Source: Bacteroidota bacterium (lineage in GTDB: Bacteria; Bacteroidota; Bacteroidia; Palsa-948). From it: DNA of 43,475 nucleotides. The DNA lies in assembly GCA_016195025.1 (NCBI GenBank), contig JACQAL010000067.1, forward strand, positions 1 to 43,475, in the 5' to 3' direction. The notes below the pieces were generated by a model, which saw only the letters and a list, made by a program, of their open reading frames with translations, had not been told where the DNA came from and did not search any database. Below are positions 32,102-41,490 of this stretch, piece after piece. A program made the position numbers and the translations under genes. How positions within the stretch are numbered: position 1 is the stretch's first letter; each line of letters opens with the position of its first letter.

Positions 32102-33925
32102 ATGAAAAAATCTTTCAGTTTTTATTATATTTATTTAACTGTATTTATGTTTCGGTTTTTTCTCCCTTTAGGGTCGGGGCTACTTTTTCTTTTTCTTTTT
32201 CTTCCTTTCAAATTAGGAAGCGCAATTATTTTTCAAGATTCTACTTTCCACAAACCTTCTCCGAAAAAATTTCCGCAGGGATATTTTGTTGAGCCCACCG
32301 ATTCATCGCTGAAGATTGCAGGCAACTTCGGAGAAATCCGCCCGAATCATTTTCATGCCGGGCTTGATGTGAAAACAGGTGGAAGAGAAGGAACTTTTGT
32401 GCTTGCCGCTGCCGATGGATATGTTTCACGGATAAAAATTTCTGCGTTTGGCTATGGAAAATGTTTGTACATCACTCATCCGAATGGTTTTGTAACGGTG
32501 TATGCGCACTTGCAACGGCTCTATGGAAAACTTGCACAGTATCTCGAACTCGAGCAATACCGTTTGGAATCTTTTGAAGTGGATTTGACGGTTGATTCAA
32601 CTTTGCTGAAAGTTAAGCAATGTGACACGATTGCGATTTCGGGAAACACAGGCGGTTCGCAGTCGCCACATTTGCATTTTGAAGTCAGAGATGCGGTAAC
32701 AGAACATGCTTACAATCCTTTTCTCTTCGGGTATAAAATAGAAGATACGGTTCCGCCAAAGATTTCTCTTTTGAAAATTTATCCGGCAGATGATTCTTCT
32801 TCTATCAACGGAAAAAATGAAGCGAAGAAAATTTCTGTTGGAGGATGGCGGGGAAAATATCATATTGCTCCGCAAAAAATCACTGTGAACGGCAACATCG
32901 GCTTTGGAATTGAAACAACAGATTACTCCAATATAAAGGAAGCCGGAAAACTTGGCGCGTATTCAATCGAGATGGATATTGACGGGAAAAGAATTTATTA
33001 TCACGAGTTGAATGAAATTGGCTTTGACGAATCGCGCTACATAAATTCTCATATTGATTATGCCGAAGAAGCGAAATCAAATAAAGAAATCCAGAAATGT
33101 TTTGTGGATGAAGCCAACAAACTTTCCATTTATCAATGCGCGGTGAATCATGGATTATTTTTGTTCAATGATTCTTCTTCTCACCAGGTAAAATTTATCG
33201 TGAAAGATTTTTTTCAGAATGCTTCAGGTTTGGAGTTCGGAGTCCGGAGTTCAGTGAAAAAAATCAAAACACTCCCAACTCCCAACTCCCAACTCCTGAC
33301 TAAAATGAAGTGCAATGAAGAAAATAAATTTGAAACCAATGATATGAAGATTGATATTCCTCCCTGTTCACTCTATGAGAATATTGATTTCGATTATTCA
33401 ATAAGCAAAGACACGTTGCCCGGAACTTTTTCTGCGGTGCATTCCATTCACTACAGCAATGTGCCGGTGCATTATGCTTACACGCTTTCCATTAAAACAA
33501 AACTTCTCCCCGAAAAACTTCAGAGCAAAGCAACTCTTGTTTTGCTCGATGGAAATAATAACAAGACAGACCAGAAAGGCGAATACAAAGACGGATGGGT
33601 GTCAACGCAGACAAAATATTTTGGAAGATATACTGTTACGCTCGATACAGTTCCTCCTTCTATAAAGCCATACAATATATATAATGGAAAGAATATGTCG
33701 AAGGCGAAAACGATTGCAGTGACTATTGGAGATAATCTGACTAATATAAAATCTTACCGCGCCACCATTGACGGAAAATGGATTCTCATGCAATACGAAT
33801 ATAAAAAAGGAATGCTGTTTTATGAATTTGATGAACGAATTTCAAAAGGGAAACATTTCATTGAAATTACTGTTGCCGATGGAAAAGACAATGCACGAAC
33901 TTACAAGGCGGAGTTCACGAGATAA
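32102..33925 (+). CDS. M23-family (LytM) peptidase, exported
   Basis: This 607-residue protein has an N-terminal hydrophobic segment (FRFFLPLGSGLLFLFLFLPFKL) and a LytM/M23 domain at about residues 60-210. Zinc ligands are visible: HFHAGLDVK (HxxxD) and SPHLHFEVRD (HxH), with the GNTGGSQSPHLHFE pattern normal for the family. The domain is interrupted by a stretch (LARLQRLYGKLA-like to VDLTVDSTL) often seen in Bacteroidota members. The long C-terminal part is beta-rich and unassigned. It probably cuts peptide cross-links in peptidoglycan or organises division or envelope proteins. A 66-base inverted heptamer element lies in frame at 33232-33297. It ends 9 bases before the convergent DUF4197 gene. 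Confidence 0.92.
   Translation: MKKSFSFYYIYLTVFMFRFFLPLGSGLLFLFLFLPFKLGSAIIFQDSTFHKPSPKKFPQGYFVEPTDSSLKIAGNFGEIRPNHFHAGLDVKTGGREGTFVLAAADGYVSRIKISAFGYGKCLYITHPNGFVTVYAHLQRLYGKLAQYLELEQYRLESFEVDLTVDSTLLKVKQCDTIAISGNTGGSQSPHLHFEVRDAVTEHAYNPFLFGYKIEDTVPPKISLLKIYPADDSSSINGKNEAKKISVGGWRGKYHIAPQKITVNGNIGFGIETTDYSNIKEAGKLGAYSIEMDIDGKRIYYHELNEIGFDESRYINSHIDYAEEAKSNKEIQKCFVDEANKLSIYQCAVNHGLFLFNDSSSHQVKFIVKDFFQNASGLEFGVRSSVKKIKTLPTPNSQLLTKMKCNEENKFETNDMKIDIPPCSLYENIDFDYSISKDTLPGTFSAVHSIHYSNVPVHYAYTLSIKTKLLPEKLQSKATLVLLDGNNNKTDQKGEYKDGWVSTQTKYFGRYTVTLDTVPPSIKPYNIYNGKNMSKAKTIAVTIGDNLTNIKSYRATIDGKWILMQYEYKKGMLFYEFDERISKGKHFIEITVADGKDNARTYKAEFTR
33232..33297. repeat. In-frame inverted heptamer element inside the M23 peptidase gene
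   Basis: The left part (33232-33252) is three 7-bp units, GGAGTTC, GGAGTCC, GGAGTTC. The right part (33271-33297) holds CCCAACT units repeated. The two parts are near reverse complements around an 18-base AT-rich centre. The stretch is translated as EFGVRSSVKKIKTLPTPNSQLL, a low-complexity segment between two beta-rich regions, and the frame is kept on both sides. Confidence 0.8.
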
Positions 33926-33934
33926 ATTTTCCCT

Positions 33935-34684
33935 TCACTTAGTATTTCCGAAAACTCTTTTCAGTATATCGCTGATTCTCGCCACAGGGTCAGTGCGGAT
34001 TTTCTTTTCTTCTCCCGCAATTAATTTGAAAAGCCCTTCGAGCGCTTTGGAAGTAATGTATTGTTCAAGATTGGGATTTTGCTTCTCCACTCCGGGCACT
34101 TTATTATAGGTAGTGATGATGGGATTCCAGTATTTTGTCACTTCCACTTTTTGAATGGCGTTTTTTATTATCGGAGTAAACTTCGCGGTGAGTTCTCCCG
34201 ATGTTTTATCATTCAGGTATTGCGTGGCGGCATTATCAGCGCCATGAAGAATAGAAAATCCATCGGCAATGCTCATGCCTTTGATTGCATCCAGAAAAAC
34301 AGGCGCTGCCTCCTTGCTTGCTTCTTCGGCAGCGCGGTTGATGCTCATTTCAAAATCCTGCACCTGCTTATGCATTCCCAAATCCTCCACCGTGTTTTTT
34401 ATTTTTTGCGCTTCGGAGGGAAACGGAATAAAGATGAGCGGATTTTTGTAGAAGCCATCTGCTTTCGATGCCGATGCCGTGGAATTATTTGTTCCCACAT
34501 TCAGCGCTTCGCGCAATCCCTGAATCACTTCGTCATTGGAGAGCGGCTTGCTGCCCGATTTTATCTGGTTGATTTCTTTGTTCGCATCATTGGCGGCTTT
34601 GTTCCAGTCAATCTGCCCCGTGGAAGCGCAGGAGAAAAAAAGAAATAAAAAAGAACTTGCGAGAATGTTTTTGAAAGTTTTCAT
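33935..34684 (-). CDS. DUF4197 family lipoprotein
   Basis: This 249-residue protein has a lipoprotein signal (ILASSFLFLFFSCAST, Cys at about 19) and the DUF4197 domain: LSNDEVIQGLREALNVGTNNSTASASK, NPLIFIPFPSEAQKIKNTVEDLG, FEMSINRAAEEASKEAAPVFLDAIKGMSIADGFSIL, then QYLNDKTSGELTAKFTPIIKNAI and EQYITSKALEGLFKLIAGEEKKIR. The family is widespread in Gram-negative envelopes; no function is established. It is convergent with the M23 gene and divergent from the phosphohexomutase gene. Confidence 0.93.
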   Translation of the reverse strand: MKTFKNILASSFLFLFFSCASTGQIDWNKAANDANKEINQIKSGSKPLSNDEVIQGLREALNVGTNNSTASASKADGFYKNPLIFIPFPSEAQKIKNTVEDLGMHKQVQDFEMSINRAAEEASKEAAPVFLDAIKGMSIADGFSILHGADNAATQYLNDKTSGELTAKFTPIIKNAIQKVEVTKYWNPIITTYNKVPGVEKQNPNLEQYITSKALEGLFKLIAGEEKKIRTDPVARISDILKRVFGNTK

Positions 34685-34813
34685 AGATAACTATTTTGGT
34701 TTGCAATCAAACATACAAATATTCTGCCAAAGGTACGGATAACGAATCGGCTTCTGCTCTGCGAATAAATATCCGCTCGCTTCATTCGTAGATTCGTGGT
34801 GATTGGGTATCTG

Positions 34814-34821
34814 TACTTTTG
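34814..34821 (+). promoter_or_regulatory. Candidate -7 box TACTTTTG of the phosphohexomutase gene
   Basis: TACTTTTG fits TAnnTTTG and lies 22 bases before the ATG at 34844, the same octamer at the same distance as at 1083-1090. A TTCG at 34793 is the nearest -33-like box, with a shorter spacer than usual. Confidence 0.5.
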
Positions 34822-34843
34822 TATTTTCGCAAAAAAAAGTCAA

Positions 34844-36295
34844 ATGACGCAAATCAAATTCGGAACAGACGGCTGGCGTGCCATCATTGCAAAGGACTTC
34901 ACCGTTGAAAATGTGGCGCGCGTGGCGGAAGGAACCGCCATCTGGCTTTCAAACTCGGTGGCTCATTCGCCCGATAAATCGCTGCGCGTGGTAGTGGGCT
35001 ACGATTGCCGCTTTGGCGGAAAATTATTTTCTGAAACCACTGCAAAAATTCTCGCGCATTACGGAATAGAAGTTTTGCTCGCAAATGCTTCACCCCGCAC
35101 CGAAGGTCGGGGAGGTTTTGTTTCCACTCCCATGGTTTCTTTCGGAACGGTGAAACATAAAGCAAACCTCGGAATCATTATCACTGCCAGCCACAACCCG
35201 CCATCGTACAACGGATATAAACTGAAAGGACCTTATGGCGGACCGCTTTTGCCCAAGCATGTTTCTGAAATTGAAAACCTCATTCCCGAAAAATGCTCGG
35301 TGAATGTTGATTCCATTTCTTTTCCTCACCCGATGATACATACCATTGACCTCGAAAATCTTTATTGCAAACAGGTGGAGAAGAACTTTGATTTGAAAGC
35401 AATCAAGAAATCAAAGATGGTACTCGCGTACGATGCCATGTTTGGCGCAGGGCAAAACGTAATGAAACGGATTCTGCCCGACACGATTATGCTTCACTGC
35501 GAAAACAATCCATCCTTCAACGGAACTGCGCCCGAGCCCATTGCAAAAAATCTTCTGGAGATTTCTTCCCTCATAAAAAAATCGAAGGGAAAAAATAAAA
35601 TCTCTTGCGCCCTTGCCACCGATGGCGATGCCGACCGCCTCGGCTTGTTCGGCAGCAAAGGAAATTTTGTGGACTCGCATCACATCATTCTGCTGCTCAT
35701 TCATTATCTCTGCAAATACAAAAAGATGCGCGGCAAGGTCTGCACCGCGTTTTCCACCACCGTGCGCATAAAAAAAATGTGCGCGCACTATAATCTTCCG
35801 CTCGATGTGGTGAAAATCGGATTCAAATATATCTGCGGAATCATGATTAAGGAAGACGTTCTGCTGGGCGGAGAAGAATCGGGCGGCATTGCCATTAAAG
35901 GGCATATTCCCGAGCGCGATGGAATCTGGATTGGGTTAACGCTCTGGGAATTCATGGCGAAGTCAAAAAAAACGCTCGAAGAATTAATTAAAGAGGTCTA
36001 CGCTATTACCGGAAGTTTCGCCTTCGAGCGCGATGACTGGCATCTTGCGGAAGAACTGAAAAATAAAATTGTGGAGAACTGCAAACAGGGAAACTATTCC
36101 TCCTTCGGAAAATATAAAGTGGAAAGAACAGAAGACCTTGACGGCTGGAAATATTTTTTCAACGAAGAAGAATGGCTGATGATTCGCGCATCGGGCACAG
36201 AGCCGGTTCTCAGATTATACGCAGAGTCATCCACGCAGAAAAAAGCACTTGACATTCTGAAAGCAGCGAAGAAAACACTTCTGAAAGTCGCCTGA
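34844..36295 (+). CDS. Phosphoglucomutase/phosphomannomutase family enzyme
   Basis: This 483-residue phosphohexomutase interconverts sugar-1- and sugar-6-phosphates. Features: N-terminal IKFGTDGWRAIIAKDF; the active-site serine in IITASHNPPSYNGYKLKGP; the magnesium-binding loop ATDGDADRLGLF; the sugar-binding loop GGEESGGIAIKGHIPERDG; and the phosphate-binding end RASGTEPVLRLYAE. All catalytic residues are present. The start at 34844 puts the conserved FGTDGWR at residues 5-11 and follows a promoter box; the frame extends upstream without homology. It could supply sugar phosphates to the surface polysaccharide, but it is not in that operon. Confidence 0.94.
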   Translation: MTQIKFGTDGWRAIIAKDFTVENVARVAEGTAIWLSNSVAHSPDKSLRVVVGYDCRFGGKLFSETTAKILAHYGIEVLLANASPRTEGRGGFVSTPMVSFGTVKHKANLGIIITASHNPPSYNGYKLKGPYGGPLLPKHVSEIENLIPEKCSVNVDSISFPHPMIHTIDLENLYCKQVEKNFDLKAIKKSKMVLAYDAMFGAGQNVMKRILPDTIMLHCENNPSFNGTAPEPIAKNLLEISSLIKKSKGKNKISCALATDGDADRLGLFGSKGNFVDSHHIILLLIHYLCKYKKMRGKVCTAFSTTVRIKKMCAHYNLPLDVVKIGFKYICGIMIKEDVLLGGEESGGIAIKGHIPERDGIWIGLTLWEFMAKSKKTLEELIKEVYAITGSFAFERDDWHLAEELKNKIVENCKQGNYSSFGKYKVERTEDLDGWKYFFNEEEWLMIRASGTEPVLRLYAESSTQKKALDILKAAKKTLLKVA

Positions 36296-36301
36296 TTAAA
36301 T

Positions 36302-39300
36302 ATGATTAAACACTTTTGCCTTTTCTTTTTTCTGCTTACTGCTTGCTTGCTGCCTTCCGCTGCATTCGCACAGGCGCCCAAATCTTTCTCTGCCGATTCG
36401 GTGAAGTTCCTCAGCGAAATGGACGACTGGTTTTCTTCCATCAAGGGAAAAGAAAAAGAAGGGCATGAGTTCATCAAGGAGCAGTTCAAGCCCTTCTGGT
36501 TCAGCGGCACGTTATCAGATGACAAGCGCATGTTTGTTTACAACACCAGCGCTGCCATGCTCAAAAAAAACATGCGCCCCTTTCCCGATTACTTCAATTT
36601 CTTCAGCGCCATCATGAACTTTTACAACGTGGCGAAGTTGCAGGAGAGCAGTTTTCAGTCGTGGCGCGAGAGTTTGGAAAAACTGCTGGCGAAAGGAAGC
36701 GGAACAAAACTTTCCGCCTTCCTCGATGCCTCCAACGGAATTTTCTCTTCCAACAAATTATACAAGTCATCCTCGGTGGAATGGTTCACCGGCAGCAACA
36801 ACTACGATTTTCAGTTCGACTCGCTGCCGAAAATTATTTTCTCTTCCACCAACTTATACTGCGCGGTGAAAGCCGACACCGCCACCATTTTCGGAACAAG
36901 CGGAGTGTATTATCCCACCGAAAAAAAATGGGTGGGCAAGGGAGGAAAAGTTACCTGGACGCGCGCGGGCATTGACGATGCGCTCGTGTATGCCGAACTG
37001 AACAACTATACCATTCTCACCACCAAGCAAAGTTACTCAGCCGATTCGGTGGTGTTCACCAACAAAATTTATTTTCAGTCGCCCCTCCCCGGCACGCTCG
37101 AAGAAAAAGCGGTGCCCGATGCCACGCCCGAAAATTCCACCTATCCGCGCTTTGAGTCCTACAGCACGCGCTTCGAAATAAAAAACATTGCCAACGGATT
37201 AGTTGATTTCTCAGGCGGGTTTTCGCTGCGCGGAAGCAAGTTCATTGGTTCGGGAAGCAAAACCGGTGACGCCTCGCTTTTCTTCAAGCGCAACAACAAG
37301 CCATTAGTGAAAGCAACGAGCAAAACATTTATTTTCCGGCAGGACAGGATTACCAGCGATGATGCCGCCATCACCATGTATCTCGATAAGGACTCGGTGT
37401 ACCATCCTTCCATCAAAGTGAAATTTGACATTGACAACAAATTCCTTGTTCTCATCCGCACACTCGAAGGAATTTCAAAAACGCCTTACTTCAACACGTT
37501 TCACAAAGTGGATATGTACGTGGAAGAAATTGACTGGAAACTTGATTCGGCAAAAATGGATTTCAAAACGCTCATTGGAAGTTCGCAGGGCATTGCCGAT
37601 TTTGTTTCGGCAAATTATTTCCGCAACGAATTGTTTTATGAACTGCAGGGGCAAGACCCCGTGAATCCGCTCTATGCGCTGAAAGAATGCGGAGAGAAAC
37701 TGAAGCGAAACACGTTCACCGGTGAAGAGTATGCAAGGTGCAGGCACGCAACTGCCGAAGCCATTCGCCCCTATCTTATTCCCATTGCCAACGGAGGATT
37801 CATCAGTTATAATCCGCAAACCGATGAAGTTGTTTTGCAGGAGCGGCTGTTCACTTTTCTGAAAGCCAAAGCAGGCACCACCGATTACGATGTAATCGGA
37901 ATTCACTCGGATGTAAAAGGCGGTGCGGTGAATGCCGTGCTGAATCTTCTCAATTATGATTTGCGCATTTATGGCGTGTCGCAGATTGCCCTCAGCGATT
38001 CGCAGAACGTTGCCATTTATCCTTCGCGCAAAATGATTGTGCTGAAGAAAAACCGCGACTTTACTTTTGGCGGAGTGATGACGGCAGGAAAATTCACCTA
38101 CTTCGGAAAAGATTATTATTTCAACTACGATAAATTCAAAGTGGACATTAACAGCGCGGATTCGCTCACGTTTACTGTGCGCAGGTTTACGCCCGATGGC
38201 TTTGGAAATTATTCCGAAGTGCGCGTGAAATCAGTCATTGAGCAGGTGCAGGGCGATTTGCTCATTGACCGCATTGACAACAAATCGGGAAGAAAAAGTT
38301 TGAAGAAATATCCCATCTTCAACTCCGCCAAAGAATCGTTTGTGTATTACGACAAGCGCGGCATTCAGCACGGAGTTTACAGGCGCGATAAGTTTTATTT
38401 CAAACTCGACCCCTACTCGCTCGATAGTTTGGGACGGTTCAGCACGCAGAGTTTGAAACTCACCGGACAACTGGCTTCCGCAGGAATTTTTCCCACCTTC
38501 CGCGATACGCTTTCCGTTCAGCAGGATTATTCGCTCGGCTTCATCCGCCCCACGCCTGCCGGAGGTTTTCCGGTTTACAACAATGCCGGAAAATTCAACA
38601 ACAAGATTCGCCTCAGCAACGATGGCTTGCGCGGAGACGGCACCATAGATTTTCTCACGTCCACTTCCGTTTCAAACGATTTTATTTTCTTTCCCGACTC
38701 CACCAACGGAACCGCGCAGAAGTTTGAAGTGCGCGAAGTGGCGAAGGGAAGCGGCAAAACGGAATATCCCCCCGTGAAAGGCGACACGGTGTATGTGCAC
38801 TGGAAACCCAAACAGGATGTGCTGCAGGTATTTTCTCAACTCAAGCCGCTCGATTTGTACAGCGGGCAGTCGCAAATGAAAGGGCGGCTCGATTACTCTC
38901 CCAAAGCGCTCACCGGAAACGGCAAACTGGATTTCTCCGGAGCCACCATGTCTGCCTCGCTCATGAAATTTCAGAACAAGAAAGTGTTGTCTGATTCCGC
39001 CAACTTCAGTTTGAAAGCGCTCGAGACCGCGCAGTTTGCTTTTGCCACCAAGAACGTGAATGCCGTAATTGATTTTGAAAAGCGCACGGGCGATTTTGCT
39101 GCCAACGGAAAAGGAACAGTGGTGGAATTTCCCGTGAACCAGTACATCTGCTACATGGATAATTTCAAATGGTACATGGATAAAGGCGACATTGAACTTT
39201 CTTCGCGCGATGCCAACAAGCCGAAAGATGCCCGCCAGTTGGAACTTTCGGGACCTGAATTTATTTCCACCAATCCCAAGCAGGATTCGCTGCGCTTCAA

Positions 39301-40789
39301 CGCGCCCAAGGCGAAATTTGATTTCCGCAAGTATATTATTTCGGCAGAAGATGTGGCGTGGATTAACGTGGCGGATGCAAAAATTTATCCCGACAGCGGA
39401 AGCGTTACCATTCTGAAAGATGCCGAAATGAAAACGCTCAGCAATTCAAAAATTGTGGCGAACAGCATCACCGCTTACCATACCATTTACAAGGCAAACA
39501 CCAATGTCTTCGGCAAGAAAAGTTACGCCTCTTCGGGCTGGTATGATTACACGGATGAAATGAAAAACAAGCAACCCATTTATTTCGCCAACATAAAAGT
39601 GGATACCACGTACCAGACCATTGCCGAAGCCGAAATAAAAGACACCACGCACTTCATGCTCAGCCCCAATTACGAGTTCAAAGGAAAAGTGAACCTGGCT
39701 TCCAACAACCAGTTCCTTGTCTTCACCGGCTTAACAAAAATTTCTCATGCCTGCGCTGCCCTTGGAAACGGAAAAACCTGGTTTCAGTTTTCTGCGCAAA
39801 TCAATCCTGAAAAAATTCTCATTCCCATTTCCGATAAATTACTCGATGAAAAAGACAAAGAACTCGGCTCGGGCGTAATCGTTGCGGCAGATACGAACGG
39901 AATTTATTCCGCGTTCCTCACCCATAAACTCCGCAAGACCGACCAGGATGTTCTCACCGCCACCGGATTTTTATTTTATGACAATGCCGCGAAAGAATAC
40001 CGCATTGCTTCAAAAGAAAAACTCAACGAACTCACCCTAAACGGAAATTACCTGCGCCTGAACACCGATGCCTGCACCATTTACGGGGAAGGGAAAATGG
40101 GCGGGCTTGGATTGGATTTGGGGCAGGTGAAGATTGATGCCGTGGGAAATGTTTCGCACGATTTGAAATCCGATTCTGCCGAGTTTGAACTGATGATGGC
40201 AATAGATTTCTTCTTTGATAACGGGGCTCTCGATAAAATGGCAGACCTCATTACCGCCACTGAAAATCTTACGGGCGTGCCCGTGAGCGGCAATTACGAA
40301 AAGGGCTTGCACGAACTCCTCGGAAAAGAACGGGCCGATAAACTGATTGCCGAAGTGAACCTCTACGGCAAGTTCAAAAAATTCCCTGATGAACTGGAGC
40401 ACACGCTCTTTATCACGCAACTGAATATGGAATGGAATAAAAAGAACAACGCCTATGTTTCAACAGGCGGTATCGGCATCGGCATCGTCCGCAAAAACCA
40501 AGTGAACAAAATGGTGGACGGAAAAATTGCCCTCTCGAAAAAACGCACCGGAGACATTCTCGATATTCTTCTGCAGGTGGATAAAAACAACTGGTATTAT
40601 TTCCGCTACACCAAAGGATTGCTCACAGCCGTTTCGAGCGATAACAACTTCAACAAAGCCATTCAGGATTTGAAATCTGATAAGCGTTCGCTCAAAACCG
40701 AGCGCGGGCAAACCCCCTACGAGTTTTCCATTGGAAGCGAACAGCAGAAAAATTTATTTGAACGCAAGTTTAAGCAGAGTGAGGAATAA
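36302..40789 (+). CDS. Very large exported protein, function unknown
   Basis: This 1495-residue protein has a signal peptide (HFCLFFFLLTACLLPSAAFAQ). The mature part is beta-rich, with repeated short patterns such as AELNNYTILTTKQSYSADSVVFTNK, TFGGVMTAGKFTYFGKDYYFNYDKF and SGATMSASLMKFQNKKVLSDSANFSLKA, in which a strand is followed by DS-x-F/Y. This recalls stacked OstA/LptA-like or beta-helix repeats, but the likeness is weak and is only a suggestion. The final 170 residues look helical and mixed. No T9SS sorting domain, lipobox or catalytic motif is seen. It starts 6 bases after the phosphohexomutase stop, so it may share its transcript. Related large unknown proteins appear to be common in Bacteroidota. 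Confidence 0.9.
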   Translation: MIKHFCLFFFLLTACLLPSAAFAQAPKSFSADSVKFLSEMDDWFSSIKGKEKEGHEFIKEQFKPFWFSGTLSDDKRMFVYNTSAAMLKKNMRPFPDYFNFFSAIMNFYNVAKLQESSFQSWRESLEKLLAKGSGTKLSAFLDASNGIFSSNKLYKSSSVEWFTGSNNYDFQFDSLPKIIFSSTNLYCAVKADTATIFGTSGVYYPTEKKWVGKGGKVTWTRAGIDDALVYAELNNYTILTTKQSYSADSVVFTNKIYFQSPLPGTLEEKAVPDATPENSTYPRFESYSTRFEIKNIANGLVDFSGGFSLRGSKFIGSGSKTGDASLFFKRNNKPLVKATSKTFIFRQDRITSDDAAITMYLDKDSVYHPSIKVKFDIDNKFLVLIRTLEGISKTPYFNTFHKVDMYVEEIDWKLDSAKMDFKTLIGSSQGIADFVSANYFRNELFYELQGQDPVNPLYALKECGEKLKRNTFTGEEYARCRHATAEAIRPYLIPIANGGFISYNPQTDEVVLQERLFTFLKAKAGTTDYDVIGIHSDVKGGAVNAVLNLLNYDLRIYGVSQIALSDSQNVAIYPSRKMIVLKKNRDFTFGGVMTAGKFTYFGKDYYFNYDKFKVDINSADSLTFTVRRFTPDGFGNYSEVRVKSVIEQVQGDLLIDRIDNKSGRKSLKKYPIFNSAKESFVYYDKRGIQHGVYRRDKFYFKLDPYSLDSLGRFSTQSLKLTGQLASAGIFPTFRDTLSVQQDYSLGFIRPTPAGGFPVYNNAGKFNNKIRLSNDGLRGDGTIDFLTSTSVSNDFIFFPDSTNGTAQKFEVREVAKGSGKTEYPPVKGDTVYVHWKPKQDVLQVFSQLKPLDLYSGQSQMKGRLDYSPKALTGNGKLDFSGATMSASLMKFQNKKVLSDSANFSLKALETAQFAFATKNVNAVIDFEKRTGDFAANGKGTVVEFPVNQYICYMDNFKWYMDKGDIELSSRDANKPKDARQLELSGPEFISTNPKQDSLRFNAPKAKFDFRKYIISAEDVAWINVADAKIYPDSGSVTILKDAEMKTLSNSKIVANSITAYHTIYKANTNVFGKKSYASSGWYDYTDEMKNKQPIYFANIKVDTTYQTIAEAEIKDTTHFMLSPNYEFKGKVNLASNNQFLVFTGLTKISHACAALGNGKTWFQFSAQINPEKILIPISDKLLDEKDKELGSGVIVAADTNGIYSAFLTHKLRKTDQDVLTATGFLFYDNAAKEYRIASKEKLNELTLNGNYLRLNTDACTIYGEGKMGGLGLDLGQVKIDAVGNVSHDLKSDSAEFELMMAIDFFFDNGALDKMADLITATENLTGVPVSGNYEKGLHELLGKERADKLIAEVNLYGKFKKFPDELEHTLFITQLNMEWNKKNNAYVSTGGIGIGIVRKNQVNKMVDGKIALSKKRTGDILDILLQVDKNNWYYFRYTKGLLTAVSSDNNFNKAIQDLKSDKRSLKTERGQTPYEFSIGSEQQKNLFERKFKQSEE

Positions 40790-40816
40790 ATACATTTGCT
40801 TTTAAAACCATTTACC

Positions 40817-41416
40817 ATGACAAACCAAATAGACCAACTCTTTAACTCCGTAAAAGAGGAGCAAAAAAAGACAGACGAAGCCCAGCGGCAGGTATGGCGC
40901 AAACAAAATGCGTTTGTTGCTGATTTCAAAAACGCGCTTGCTCAAATCATTCACCCCGCCATGATTGATATTCTCAGCAACCTCCGGGGCAGGCATTGCC
41001 AGGCGCTCGCGCTCAAAAGGCGCAGGGACAAAAGCAGCGACCTGCCGCACATTAAACCCTTTGCCCAGCCGCCCGCAATAGATGTGAAAAGCAACCTGCT
41101 CTATAAGGATTATGAAAACTATTACATTGCCGCCCCCGAACTGGCGCAGGGAATCGCACTCATTATTACCGTGCTCGGCAACTATGCCCTGCAGCAAATA
41201 TCCGTGATTGCCGAATATGTGAATGACCGCGAGGACAAGCCGCCCCGCTCACTGAAAAAAACGGAGCAGCAATTTTCCCTCGCGCAAATCACTCCCGAAC
41301 TTTTCAATTCCTTAGTGGCAGAAAAAATAAAAGAAATGATTTCCATAAAGCAGCAGCAGGCAAATCAAAACAATGACCTTGCGGAAAAAAATGAAAGTGA
41401 GAAAACGGAAAAGTGA
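40817..41416 (+). CDS. Cytosolic protein of unknown function
   Basis: From the ATG at 40817 the product is 199 residues, with no signal peptide or clear family. The first 45 residues form a charged helix (QIDQLFNSVKEEQKKTDEAQRQVWRKQNAF). A conserved-looking middle has NLRGRHCQALALKRRRDKSSDLPHIKPF and YYIAAPELAQGIALIITVLGNYALQQISVIAEYV, and the tail is Q-, E- and K-rich. The last codons (EKNESEKTEK) fall within a 7-bp-like repeat at 41396-41490, so the C-terminus seems to have been shaped by that element. It follows the 1495-residue protein gene by 27 bases and may be co-transcribed with it. Confidence 0.75.
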   Translation: MTNQIDQLFNSVKEEQKKTDEAQRQVWRKQNAFVADFKNALAQIIHPAMIDILSNLRGRHCQALALKRRRDKSSDLPHIKPFAQPPAIDVKSNLLYKDYENYYIAAPELAQGIALIITVLGNYALQQISVIAEYVNDREDKPPRSLKKTEQQFSLAQITPELFNSLVAEKIKEMISIKQQQANQNNDLAEKNESEKTEK

Positions 41417-41490
41417 GAAAACGGGAAAACGGGTAGGTGAGCGAATCTCACTTTCTCACTCTCTCACTTTCCCGCTCTCTTTCTTTAAGT
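41396..41490. repeat. GTGAGAAA/CGGGAAAA repeats facing CTCACTTT/TCCCG repeats
   Basis: The left half contains GTGAGAAAACGG twice, followed by GGAAAACGGG. The right half reads CTCACTTTCTCACTC and CTCACTTTCCCGCTC. The halves are approximate reverse complements and could fold into one long stem. The element spans the stop codon at 41414-41416 and could serve as the terminator of that gene. Confidence 0.75.

Noticed and set aside
35411-35905. Long minus-strand open frame opposite the phosphohexomutase
   Set aside because: It lies wholly within a well-supported gene on the plus strand and its translation looks like a frame shadow.
37475-37906. Minus-strand open frame opposite the 1495-residue protein
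   Set aside because: Shadow of the real gene; no motif, signal or start context.
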